Source: Lachnospiraceae bacterium
GTDB taxonomy: Bacteria; Bacillota; Clostridia; Lachnospirales; Lachnospiraceae
NCBI GenBank assembly: GCA_011959925.1
Contig: BLMD01000147.1
Coordinates: forward strand, 1 to 50,792
Length of the DNA stretch: 50,792 nt
Reading direction: 5' to 3'
Made by a program: the position numbers and the translations under genes. Positions 28,203-37,587 of the stretch are shown piece after piece. The notes under the pieces were generated by a model, which saw only the letters and a list, made by a program, of their open reading frames with translations, did not search any database and had not been told where the DNA came from. Numbering within the stretch: the first letter of the stretch is position 1; each line of letters begins with the position of its first letter.

Positions 28203-31200
28203 ATGAAAAAGATGACGAAAAAAACGCTGGCATGCCTGCTGGTTTTGGTTTTGGTATTTGAGAGCCTGACGGGCATTCCGGTTTTGGCGGCAGAAGAGGC
28301 TGGAAACGGCGGGAAAGCGGCGGGAGACAGTTTTGCTACGGCAGTCGCAATGCAGCTGGATCAGGAATACGACGTTACAATGGAGGCGGAAGGAAATGCA
28401 TATTATAAATTTACGCCGCAGGAATCGGATGTCTATTCCTTTCATGTAACGGGAGATTGGGTAAATTTATATCTGCATGATGAAGATTTTGAGTATCTTG
28501 ACGATAACTGGGGAGATGATTTTGACCTGTCTTATGATTTGGAAGGAGGAAAGACCTATTATATCAATATATCAGAGGAATGGGGAGAAGCGGCGGCATG
28601 TACCGTCAGAGTCAATAAAGAAATGCTTTCGCTTTCTTTTCAGAATGAGTATGAGGTAAATTACGGACAAGAACAGACGATGCAGGTTACCGCATCAAGC
28701 AAACGAGGTCCGGTTTTTTATCAGTGGTATGAATGGAAGGCGAGCGCAGCCGGAAATTACGAATATGAAATCATTCCGGGAGCGACCCAAAGCAGTTATA
28801 CGGTAACGGCAGATACGACAGAATCGAAAGAGTATCAATGTGTAGTAACAGACAACACAGAGACCAAGACGGCAAAAATAGATCTTGAGATCGTAACCAT
28901 AACCGTAGCTGTTTCTTATCCGGATGATGTGGAAAAGGGTGAAACCGCAACGATGCTGGTACAGGCAGAAAGCCTGCTGGGAAAACCATTGACCTATCAG
29001 TGGTATCATAAAGAAATGATAGAAGATGAGGATGGAGAAGAGCACGAAACGTATGTATTGATTCCCGGGGCTCAGGACAGCAGCTATCAGGCAGCGGCAG
29101 AAGAAGAGTATAATCGTTATAAATGTGTGATTTCAGACGGAATAAAAGAGATAAGCGAATACTTTACCATACGTACGATACAGTATATTATGGCGACGGG
29201 ACAGACGCAGCAGTATGCCAATCCGGGAGAATCGGTCACATTTCAGGTAAAGGCAAGGAGTTCTGACAGTGATGTGCTGACATATGAATGGAGCAAACAA
29301 AATAACGACGATTATGGGTATACACCGATTGAAGGAGCCGACAGAGCAGAGTATACGGTCAGGGCGGCGGTAGAAACCGCGGCGGAGTATCGGTGTAAAA
29401 TAAGCGATGGATCAAGCACGGTATATATGTACTTTGAACTTCAGCTCATTTCTCCCGCAGAAAAAGAAATCGACCGGATTGTCTGCGGTGAAGGATGGCC
29501 GGAAGCATTTGCATATGAGGAAGTAAAGAATAGAGAAGATTTTACCGATTTCATTTACGATAAACCTCTGATTGTAAAATACAAAGACGGTACTGAAACA
29601 ACGGTGGATAACGGATACTGCTCCTGGCTGGATTCTGATTTTTTGTCGGGACGCGGAAATACATGGGACAATTCCAAAGTATACGTTTCCTATATGGGAA
29701 AAACCATATCTTATGATGCTGCCGTTGTGAAAATATCGGAAGCAGGAACGGCGCTTTCCCTGGGAGAAAAAATAACAGATCAGGCGGGAGCGGGAGCCGG
29801 GGGACGTAAATACTATTTCGTTTCGATTCCGGAGGACGCAAATTATGTGATTCAAATTTCAGGTCTTTCCGGAGAGGGAAAAGAAGTGGTCTATTCCGGC
29901 ATGCAGGAAATAAGTTTTACGGGAGGCTTCTATGAGATTCCTCGAAGCGGAGTATCCCAGATGGTTTATTTCAGCGTAGAATCAGCCGGTACCCAGCCAA
30001 TTACTTATTCTGTGGAAGCAGATACCGTACAAAACAGCAGCCGGCCGGTTTCGGATTCGGACGTGATGCAGGAAGTGGGATATTACCGGGCTGAAGTAGA
30101 AACAAGCGGTCTTTATGAAGTGACGCATACAGGAAGCGGAAAAGAGGAAGAGATTGCCTTCCTTTATAATGAAGAACTCGAAGAGATTTGCGGTTTTTAT
30201 AATCAGTCCACAAAATACTATCTTCGGGCAGGAGAAGTATATTATATAAAAAATCAGCGCAGCGGCGCAGTATTTCGGCTGGCGGAAGAGATGACCCTGC
30301 CTGCCGGCGCAAAAGCAGGCGCAGAGGCTCAGATAACCTGGAACCTGACGGACAGTGGGATACTTTCGATTGAAGGGACTGGGGATATGCCAAAATATCG
30401 CTATCCATGGAGAGATTACGATTACGGAGAAGATCGGACGATTCAAAAAGTGTCCGTCGGAAAGGGCATAACAGGAATCAGTCCGGCTGCATTTTCTCAG
30501 TGCACGGAATTAAGAGAACTGGAGCTTCCGGAAAGCCTTATTTCGATCGGTGACAGCGCGGTCAGCAGATGTAAAAAATTACAGTCCGTGACATTTCCGG
30601 AAAACCTGAAGGAAATCGGGGATCATGCATTTTTGGAATGTGTAGGCTTAAAAAGTATTTTCTTTCCGTCGCATGTAAAAAAAATCGGTCTGTCAGCATT
30701 TTCAGGATGTTCTTCTTTAGCTGATGTAAAAGCTGCAGGCGAATGCCGCTTTGATTACATAGCCAGCGCTGCGTTTGACGGCACTGCATGGAAGGAACGG
30801 CAGGAAGATTTTGTCATTCTGGGCGATACGCTTTTGGAATATAGAGGAGATGCAGAAGAAATTACAATTCCGGAGTCCGTGTATAAAATCGGCGTATATG
30901 GATTTGCGTTTTCGACAGCCAAAAAGATTACAATGAACGGGCACATAAATAAAATATGGGAATACGGACTTTACGGATGCGAAAATTTAAAGGAAATTAA
31001 GATTCCGGGAAGCGTAACCGATATTGCATACCATGCCTTCTCGGGATGTACGGCATTGGAGAGCGTTGTGTTAAGCCAGGGGATCCAAACGGTGGATTAC
31101 AATGCATTTTCTAACTGCAGTTCTTTGAATAACATTACGATAGAAGAAGGATTGCAGAAAATCGGAGACCGGGCATTTTTAAATAACAGCAGTTTAAAAG

Positions 31201-31925
31201 AAGTTACCATTCCCAAAAGCACGAAAGTAATCGGAGACTATGCATTTGGATACGACGGGGTTTATGAATGGGATACGGGATGGAAGGTATCAAAAAGCAC
31301 GAATCCGCTGTCTATCCGCTGTTATAAGGATTCTAAGGCGCATCAGTATGCGGTAAGCAACGGACTGCCATTTACTTTATTGGGCGAGAACGGAAGTGGC
31401 GGATCTGGCGGCAGTGGGAACCCGACGGTAAAAACGGGAGACTTACGGACGGTAAATGGTTCTATATATAAAGTGATAAGTGCAGATGCGGTTGCTTTTG
31501 CCGGATTGGAAAAGAAAAACAGTAGGAGCGTTAAAATTCCGGAGAAAGTTTCGGTAGGAGGAAAGCAATTTAAAGTAACCGAGATCGGAGACCGGGCATT
31601 TCAGAAGACCAATATCAAAAGTATAACCATGCCCTCCAGTATTCAAAAAATTGGAACAAAAGCTTTTTACGCCTGTAAAAATCTGAAAAAAATTACGATT
31701 CCTGCCGGTGTCAGAAAAATCGGTAGCCAGTCGTTTGGCAACTGTAAAAATCTGAAGAATATTACAATCAAAACGACAAAATTGACCGCCAAACAGGTGG
31801 GAAAGAAAGCGTTTCAGGGAATACAGAAAAAAGCAGTTATAAAGGTTCCAAAGAGTAAATTTGCATCTTATAAAAAACTTCTTCAAAAGAAAGGAGCCGG
31901 AAAAAAAGTAACATACAAAAAATAG
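28203..31925 (+). CDS. BspA-like surface protein with PPC, Ig-like and leucine-rich repeats
   Basis: A 1240-residue secreted protein. ATG 28203 follows CAGGGGGAAAC and begins a signal peptide ending near VLAAEE. Order: a PPC-like beta domain (about 45-130), three Ig-like domains with QWYEW, QWYHKE and EWSKQN strands and YxCxVxDxx ends (about 135-420), a beta-rich middle part (420-700), a BspA-type leucine-rich block (about 720-1070, repeats of the form AFxxCxxLxxIxxPxxVxxIG), a Gly/Ser linker (about 1075-1085) and a second short LRR block (about 1090-1240). There is no LPXTG anchor. BspA-type repeats usually mediate binding to host or other cells. Some minus-strand frames inside it are shadows. 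Confidence 0.88.
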   Translation: MKKMTKKTLACLLVLVLVFESLTGIPVLAAEEAGNGGKAAGDSFATAVAMQLDQEYDVTMEAEGNAYYKFTPQESDVYSFHVTGDWVNLYLHDEDFEYLDDNWGDDFDLSYDLEGGKTYYINISEEWGEAAACTVRVNKEMLSLSFQNEYEVNYGQEQTMQVTASSKRGPVFYQWYEWKASAAGNYEYEIIPGATQSSYTVTADTTESKEYQCVVTDNTETKTAKIDLEIVTITVAVSYPDDVEKGETATMLVQAESLLGKPLTYQWYHKEMIEDEDGEEHETYVLIPGAQDSSYQAAAEEEYNRYKCVISDGIKEISEYFTIRTIQYIMATGQTQQYANPGESVTFQVKARSSDSDVLTYEWSKQNNDDYGYTPIEGADRAEYTVRAAVETAAEYRCKISDGSSTVYMYFELQLISPAEKEIDRIVCGEGWPEAFAYEEVKNREDFTDFIYDKPLIVKYKDGTETTVDNGYCSWLDSDFLSGRGNTWDNSKVYVSYMGKTISYDAAVVKISEAGTALSLGEKITDQAGAGAGGRKYYFVSIPEDANYVIQISGLSGEGKEVVYSGMQEISFTGGFYEIPRSGVSQMVYFSVESAGTQPITYSVEADTVQNSSRPVSDSDVMQEVGYYRAEVETSGLYEVTHTGSGKEEEIAFLYNEELEEICGFYNQSTKYYLRAGEVYYIKNQRSGAVFRLAEEMTLPAGAKAGAEAQITWNLTDSGILSIEGTGDMPKYRYPWRDYDYGEDRTIQKVSVGKGITGISPAAFSQCTELRELELPESLISIGDSAVSRCKKLQSVTFPENLKEIGDHAFLECVGLKSIFFPSHVKKIGLSAFSGCSSLADVKAAGECRFDYIASAAFDGTAWKERQEDFVILGDTLLEYRGDAEEITIPESVYKIGVYGFAFSTAKKITMNGHINKIWEYGLYGCENLKEIKIPGSVTDIAYHAFSGCTALESVVLSQGIQTVDYNAFSNCSSLNNITIEEGLQKIGDRAFLNNSSLKEVTIPKSTKVIGDYAFGYDGVYEWDTGWKVSKSTNPLSIRCYKDSKAHQYAVSNGLPFTLLGENGSGGSGGSGNPTVKTGDLRTVNGSIYKVISADAVAFAGLEKKNSRSVKIPEKVSVGGKQFKVTEIGDRAFQKTNIKSITMPSSIQKIGTKAFYACKNLKKITIPAGVRKIGSQSFGNCKNLKNITIKTTKLTAKQVGKKAFQGIQKKAVIKVPKSKFASYKKLLQKKGAGKKVTYKK

Positions 31926-32002
31926 AATCCGGCTTCCTGAAACCGGAACATGACGATTGGAACCGCCGAAAGCGGTCGAATACGTCTACAGAAAATACAT
32001 CT

Positions 32003-32035
32003 AAGAAGCTGTGCTTTTTGTGGCAGCTTCTTTTT
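32003..32035 (+). terminator. Terminator after the BspA-like gene
   Basis: AAGAAGCTG (32003-32011) and CAGCTTCTT (32024-32032) form a 9-bp stem with a 12-base loop, followed by a T-run to 32035. Confidence 0.82.
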
Positions 32036-32079
32036 GTATAGCTGTTTTAAATTTTGTACAGAAAAAAATACGTTTGACA

Positions 32080-32108
32080 TTGTTTACCAGGCGAAAAAGG
32101 TTTATACT
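32080..32108 (+). promoter_or_regulatory. Candidate promoter of ackA
   Basis: TTGTTT (32080-32085), 17-bp spacer, TATACT (32103-32108). A perfect TTGACA lies 6 bases further upstream but at too long a distance from the -10. Confidence 0.45.
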
Positions 32109-32195
32109 TTTTATGTATGTTTCAAATACAATGCCCTCTCTTTTGCAGTCATACACGTTCGTATGGGAGAGGACAGGAAAAGAGGAGATGAAAGC

Positions 32196-33389
32196 ATGAA
32201 TGTATTGGTCATTAATTGTGGCAGTTCTTCTTTGAAATATCAGGTATTTCATTCTGACAGCGAAGAAGTGCTCGCAAAAGGCATCTGCGAACGAATCGGA
32301 ATCGACGGAAGACTGGTATATCAGCCGAAAGACGGTGAAAAAGAGGTGACGGAAGCGCCGATGCCGACGCATACGGAAGCAGTGCGCATGGTGCTTGACG
32401 CATTGGTAAATCCCAAAACCGGCGTGTTAAAAAGCTTAGATGAAATCGACGCCGTAGGGCACAGGGTCGTACACGGCGGCGAAAAGTTTGCAAGTTCCAC
32501 GCTTTTGACGGAGGAAGTGTTAAAGACGGTGGAGGAATGTTCCGATCTTGCACCGCTTCACAATCCGGCAAATCTGATCGGCGTGCGCGCCTGCCAGGAG
32601 GTATTAAAAAATGTGCCGATGGTCGGCGTATTCGATACGGCGTTTCATCAGACGATGCCGCCGGAAGCGTATCTGTACGGGATTCCTTATGCATATTATG
32701 AAAAATATAAAGTCCGTAAATACGGGTTCCACGGGACCAGCCACAGCTACGTATCCAAACGCGCGGCCGAGATGCTGGGAAAACCGTATGAGAGCTTAAA
32801 GACGATTGTCTGCCATTTGGGCGGCGGCGCAAGTATCTGCGCCGTAAAAAACGGGAAATCCATCGATACTTCGATGGGACTTTCGCCGCTGGAAGGATTA
32901 ATTATGGGAACGCGTTCCGGAGATATCGATCCGTCTGCCGTGGAATTTATCGCCAAGAAAGAAAATCTGGATTTGGAAGGCATGATGAACATGCTCAACA
33001 AGGAGTCCGGCGTTTACGGCATGTCCGGGATCTCGAGTGATTTCCGCGATCTGGAAGCCGCGTCGGAGCAGGGAAACGAACGTGCGGAGTCTGCCAGGGA
33101 AGCATTCTGTTATCGTGCGGCGAAGTATATCGGATCCTATGCGGCGGCAATGAACGGCGTAGATGTGATCTGTTTTACGGCGGGCGTCGGGGAAAACGAC
33201 GCAAAAGTGCGTGAAAAAATCTGCAATTATCTCGGATATCTGGGAATTGCATTAGATCAGGAAGCCAATCAAAACCGCGGAGTAGAAGTTACGCTTTCTA
33301 CGCCGGATTCCAAAGTGACGGTACTGATGGTTCCAACCAATGAAGAACTGGCAATCTGCCGGGAAACCGTTGCGATCGTACAATCATAA
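32196..33389 (+). CDS. ackA: Acetate kinase
   Basis: A 397-residue kinase converting acetyl phosphate and ADP to acetate and ATP, an energy-yielding fermentation step. The N-terminus NVLVINCGSSSLKYQ, the GHRVVHGG block, HGTSHSYVSKRAAE, LGGGASICA and FTAGVGEND are family signatures. ATG 32196 has AGGAG 8 nt before it. The usual partner phosphotransacetylase gene is not next to it in this window; the gene appears to be transcribed alone. Confidence 0.97.
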   Translation: MNVLVINCGSSSLKYQVFHSDSEEVLAKGICERIGIDGRLVYQPKDGEKEVTEAPMPTHTEAVRMVLDALVNPKTGVLKSLDEIDAVGHRVVHGGEKFASSTLLTEEVLKTVEECSDLAPLHNPANLIGVRACQEVLKNVPMVGVFDTAFHQTMPPEAYLYGIPYAYYEKYKVRKYGFHGTSHSYVSKRAAEMLGKPYESLKTIVCHLGGGASICAVKNGKSIDTSMGLSPLEGLIMGTRSGDIDPSAVEFIAKKENLDLEGMMNMLNKESGVYGMSGISSDFRDLEAASEQGNERAESAREAFCYRAAKYIGSYAAAMNGVDVICFTAGVGENDAKVREKICNYLGYLGIALDQEANQNRGVEVTLSTPDSKVTVLMVPTNEELAICRETVAIVQS

Positions 33390-33450
33390 GAGAAAGAAAA
33401 AAGAATCTATAGGATATCACTCATCTATCAAAAAAGAAGGGAGAACAATT

Positions 33451-34125
33451 ATGAAGTATTCAATTGAAGGAGAACCGTTACCGGTTGTGATCTGTGAGAT
33501 GGAAGCCAACGAGATGATGATCACCGAGAAGGGCGCGATGTCTTGGATGTCCCCGAATATGAAGATGGAGACCGTAGGCGGCGGCATGGGCAAGATGTTC
33601 GGAAGAATGTTCAGCGGAGAGAGTATGTTTGTCAATCACTACACCGCAATGGGCGGACCGGGCATGATCGCGTTTGCATCCAGTTTTCCGGGGTCGATCC
33701 GGGCGTTTGATATTAAGCCGGGACAGGATATTATCTGCCAGAAGACGGCGTTTCTGGCGTCGACTTCCAAAGTGGAGCTGTCCGTTTTCTTCCAGAAAAA
33801 AGCAAGTGCAGGCTTTTTCGGCGGCGAGGGCTTTATTATGCAGAAATTGTCCGGCGACGGTGTGGCATTTGTAGAATTTGACGGATATATCAAAGAATAC
33901 CAGCTTTCGGCAGGACAGTCGATCGTTGTGGATACCGGCTATCTGGCGGCAATGGATGCAAGCTGTTCCATTGAGATCCAGAAAGTTCCCGGTGTGAAAA
34001 ATATGCTCTTTGGCGGGGAAGGCGTGTTCAATACCGTGATCACCGGACCGGGACGCGTGTTATTGCAGTCTATGCCGATCGGGCAGATGGCAGGAACGCT
34101 CATTCCGTATCTGCCGAGCAAATAA
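33451..34125 (+). CDS. AIM24/TIGR00266-family protein
   Basis: A 224-residue beta-rich protein with the family pattern: MKYSIEGEPLPVVICEMEANE at the start, then MTEKGAMSWM-like, FFGGEGFIMQKLSGDG and GPGRVLLQSMP blocks. The family occurs in bacteria and in mitochondria (AIM24), and its function in bacteria is not established. AAGGGAG lies before ATG 33451. addB follows after 14 bases, so it is likely in the same transcript as addAB. Confidence 0.88.
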   Translation: MKYSIEGEPLPVVICEMEANEMMITEKGAMSWMSPNMKMETVGGGMGKMFGRMFSGESMFVNHYTAMGGPGMIAFASSFPGSIRAFDIKPGQDIICQKTAFLASTSKVELSVFFQKKASAGFFGGEGFIMQKLSGDGVAFVEFDGYIKEYQLSAGQSIVVDTGYLAAMDASCSIEIQKVPGVKNMLFGGEGVFNTVITGPGRVLLQSMPIGQMAGTLIPYLPSK

Positions 34126-34139
34126 AAGGACGGATTTTT

Positions 34140-37100
34140 ATGGCATTACAGTTTGTTTTGGGAAATTCCGGCAGCGGAAAGACCCATTATCTGCATCATA
34201 ACATCCTAAAAATGGCGGATGCGGCGCCGAACAAAAATTTTTTGGTTATCGTGCCCGAACAGTTTACCATGCAGACGCAGAGAGAACTGGTCGAACGGCA
34301 TCCCAGGCACAGCATTTTAAATATCGACGTGCAGAGCTTTGCGCGTCTTGCATACCGTGTATTTGACGAGCTGGGGAGCTTTCGTTACCAGGTCTTAGAA
34401 GAGACCGGCAAGAATTTGATTTTAAGGCGGGTGGCGGAAGAAAAAGGAAACGAGCTGACGGTGCTTAAGAAAAATATGACGAAACCGGGTTACATCGGCG
34501 AAGTCAAATCCCTGATCTCTGAACTGGCGCAGTACCATGTGACGCCGGCACAGTTATCAGAAGCAATAGAAAAACTTCCGGAAGGAAGTTTTTCTTATAA
34601 GCTGAAAGATGTGCGCAGCATGTACCAGGGATTTTTAGAGTTTTTGGAAGGACGGTTCGTTACGGCGGAAGAGGTATTGGAGCTTTTGGCGGATATTGCG
34701 GGCGAGTCGGATCTTTTGAAAAACAGTACGGTTGTGCTGGACGGGTTTACGGGATTTACGCCCGTCCAGAACCTGTTTTTGGAAAAGCTGATGGGAATTG
34801 CGGAAGAAATTTATGTCGCCGTAACGATCGATATTCGGGAAAACCCCTATTACTGCGCAGGCAGTCATGAGTTATTTGCCATGAGCAAAAAGATGATCGC
34901 ATCCTTGACAAAGATGGCAGACGCATGCCATGTCCCCGTAAAGAAGCCCGTTATGCTCAAACATACCGCCCGGAGCCGTTTTCATGCGTCCGGTCCGCTG
35001 TATTTTCTGGAACAGAACCTGTTTCGCAATCGGAGGGACCGGTATGTGTTAAACGGTGAGGAAGGGATTTTTGTATCGGGTTATAAAAATCCGAGAGAAG
35101 AGCTGCATCATACGGCAAGGGAAATCGAACGGCTGGTACGCGGACGGGGCTACCGTTACAATGAAATCGCGATCGTCTGCGGGGATCTTCCGGGCTATGC
35201 AAACGTGGCGAAAGAGGTGTTTGCCGCATACCGCATTCCGTTGTTTATCGACCAGAAAGTGACGATCGCATACCATCCGTTTATTGAATTTGTGCGGGCG
35301 GCAATCGAGGTTGTGACAACGGATTTTTCCGCCGAAAGCGTATTTCGGTATGTAAGAAACGGACTTTCGGGGATTTCCAGGGATGACGCGGATGTTTTGG
35401 AAAATTATGTTCTGGCGTCCGGCGCAGCGGGACATAAAAAATGGAGCGGGCTTTTTTGTTATCTGCCCAGGGGATACGAAGAAGAATCGCTGGCAAAGAT
35501 TAATGAAATCCGCGGCAGGGTCTGGGAGCAGTTTGAAGCGTTTTGGGAGACGTTTGGCAGGCGCGGGATGACGGCGGGGGAACAGACGGCGGCGCTGTAC
35601 AAGTTTATCTGCGGTCAGGATATTCAGTCTAAGCTGGAGCAAAAAGAACGGGCCTATGAAGCGGCGGAAGATTTAAAAAACGCAAAAGAATATGCGCAGA
35701 TTTATCGGATCGTGATGGATTTGTTTGATAAATTGGCAGAGCTTTTGGGGGATGAGGAAATTTCACCCGCAGAATATGCCAAGATCTTAGATGCCGGTTT
35801 TGAGTCGGCGAAAGTCGGTATTCTGCCGCCCGGATATGACAGGGTATTATTCGGGGATATCGAGCGTACCAGGCTGGATGGGATTAAAGCGCTCTTTTTT
35901 ATCGGCGTCAATGACGGGATCATTCCGAGGGCGAAAGGCGCCGACGGCATTCTTTCCCAGATGGAGCGTGAGACGCTTTTGGGGTTTCAGTTAGAGCTTG
36001 CTCCTACGGAGCGGGAAAAGACGTTTATTCAGAAATTTTATCTGTATCTGAACCTGACGAAGCCTTCCGACCGTCTCTATCTGTCTTATGCGAGAGTGGA
36101 CGGAGCGGGGAAGGCCATGCGCTGTTCGTATCTGATCCATACGGTGCTGCGTCTGTATGAAAATCTTTCCGTTCGGGAAGTGGAAAAAGAACCTTTGTCC
36201 GAGCGGATCGTTACCGCGGAACATGCCAAAGACCTTTTGATCGAAGGGCTGGAATCGGCGGCAGAATGGCTGGATGAAAACCGGGAAGAAGACATTCGGT
36301 ACTGGGCGGCGCTCAGCCGCTGGTACGGAAAACGGGAAACGTACCAAAAAGAAGTGGAGGCACTTCTGCGTGCGGCAAAGCAGACGCATCAGGATACGCC
36401 GATTTCTTCCGCAGTTACAAAGCTTTTGTACGGCACGGTATTGGAAAACAGTGTAACAAGACTGGAAACCTTTGCTTCCTGTGCGTTTTCCCATTTTTTA
36501 ACTTACGGGCTTACGCTGCAGGAGAGAAACGTAAGCGCTTTTTCCGCCGTGGATTTCGGAACGATTTTTCATGAAGTCCTGGAGCGTTTTGCGGAGGGCA
36601 TTCAGAAAAAACAGTACAGCTGGTTTACCATTTCGGAGCCGGAGAGCGAGGCGTTGTTAAAAGAAGCGATGGAGCAGGCGCTTTTGGCAAACCATAATCT
36701 TGCCCTGTATGAGTCTGCAAGGAGCAGTTATGCAAAAGAGCGGATGTACCGGATATTAAGGCGGACGGTGCGCGCGCTTTTGTATCAGGTTCGGCAGGGG
36801 AAATTTGTGCCGGACGGATTTGAGGTATCTTTTTCTTATACGGAGGATTTGCAATCGGTGCATTTTCATCTTGGCGAAGACGAGAAGATGCATCTGCGGG
36901 GAAGGATCGACCGGATCGATACATATGCCGATGAGAACAAACTGTATGTCAAAGTTATCGACTATAAGTCCGGAAACCAGAGTTTTCAGTTTTTGAATGT
37001 ATATTACGGGCTTAAACTGCAGCTGGTCGTATATATGAATGCGGCGTTAGAGCTTATGCAGCGCCGCCATCCCGAACAAACAGCGGTTCCGGCAGGCATG

Positions 37101-37583
37101 TTTTACTACCGGATCGACGATCCGATGGTGGACGCAGAAGAAGCGCTGGACGAAGAGGAGCTTCGGCGGCAGATTTTCCGGAAATTGAAATTAAACGGGA
37201 TCGTAAACAGTGAAAAGGCCGTGATCGAAACTATGGATACGGCATTGGCAGGAGAAGGAAGCATCACTTCCGATGTGATTCCGGTCGGACGCAACAAAGA
37301 CGGCAGCTTAAAAAAAACTTCCAGGGCAGTGACCGAAGAGGCATTCGCCGCGCTTTCGTCTTATGTCAATGAGACGATTCTGCATTTGGGGCGGCGTATG
37401 ATGCAGGGAGAGATCAGCGTATCTCCGTATGCACTGGCTGGTAAAACAGGATGTGATTACTGCGAGTTTCGCGCAGTCTGCCATTTTGATCCCAGAATGC
37501 CGGGATTTGCATACCGCAGGCTTCCTGAGCTTACAGACGAAGAGGCTCTTTGTAAAATGGAACAGGCAAAGGAGGACGGATGA
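34140..37583 (+). CDS. addB: AddB subunit of the helicase-nuclease for DNA break repair
   Basis: A 1147-residue subunit of the AddAB complex, which resects double-strand breaks and loads RecA. The N-terminal Walker A GNSGSGKT (residues 8-15), an inactive helicase-like core, and a C-terminal nuclease domain with VIDYKSGNQSFQF are present. The iron-sulfur cysteines are present: one in TFASCAFSHFL and three in CDYCEFRAVCHFD. It ends 4 bases before addA. Confidence 0.96.
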   Translation: MALQFVLGNSGSGKTHYLHHNILKMADAAPNKNFLVIVPEQFTMQTQRELVERHPRHSILNIDVQSFARLAYRVFDELGSFRYQVLEETGKNLILRRVAEEKGNELTVLKKNMTKPGYIGEVKSLISELAQYHVTPAQLSEAIEKLPEGSFSYKLKDVRSMYQGFLEFLEGRFVTAEEVLELLADIAGESDLLKNSTVVLDGFTGFTPVQNLFLEKLMGIAEEIYVAVTIDIRENPYYCAGSHELFAMSKKMIASLTKMADACHVPVKKPVMLKHTARSRFHASGPLYFLEQNLFRNRRDRYVLNGEEGIFVSGYKNPREELHHTAREIERLVRGRGYRYNEIAIVCGDLPGYANVAKEVFAAYRIPLFIDQKVTIAYHPFIEFVRAAIEVVTTDFSAESVFRYVRNGLSGISRDDADVLENYVLASGAAGHKKWSGLFCYLPRGYEEESLAKINEIRGRVWEQFEAFWETFGRRGMTAGEQTAALYKFICGQDIQSKLEQKERAYEAAEDLKNAKEYAQIYRIVMDLFDKLAELLGDEEISPAEYAKILDAGFESAKVGILPPGYDRVLFGDIERTRLDGIKALFFIGVNDGIIPRAKGADGILSQMERETLLGFQLELAPTEREKTFIQKFYLYLNLTKPSDRLYLSYARVDGAGKAMRCSYLIHTVLRLYENLSVREVEKEPLSERIVTAEHAKDLLIEGLESAAEWLDENREEDIRYWAALSRWYGKRETYQKEVEALLRAAKQTHQDTPISSAVTKLLYGTVLENSVTRLETFASCAFSHFLTYGLTLQERNVSAFSAVDFGTIFHEVLERFAEGIQKKQYSWFTISEPESEALLKEAMEQALLANHNLALYESARSSYAKERMYRILRRTVRALLYQVRQGKFVPDGFEVSFSYTEDLQSVHFHLGEDEKMHLRGRIDRIDTYADENKLYVKVIDYKSGNQSFQFLNVYYGLKLQLVVYMNAALELMQRRHPEQTAVPAGMFYYRIDDPMVDAEEALDEEELRRQIFRKLKLNGIVNSEKAVIETMDTALAGEGSITSDVIPVGRNKDGSLKKTSRAVTEEAFAALSSYVNETILHLGRRMMQGEISVSPYALAGKTGCDYCEFRAVCHFDPRMPGFAYRRLPELTDEEALCKMEQAKEDG

Positions 37584-37587
37584 TGTT

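Noticed and set aside
29412-30446. Long minus-strand open frames inside the BspA-like gene, and similar ones inside addA and addB
   Set aside because: They lie opposite strong plus-strand genes, lack ribosome sites and show no domain pattern.
32074-32079. TTGACA as the -35 of ackA
   Set aside because: It is 23 bp from the only good -10; the nearer TTGTTT fits better.
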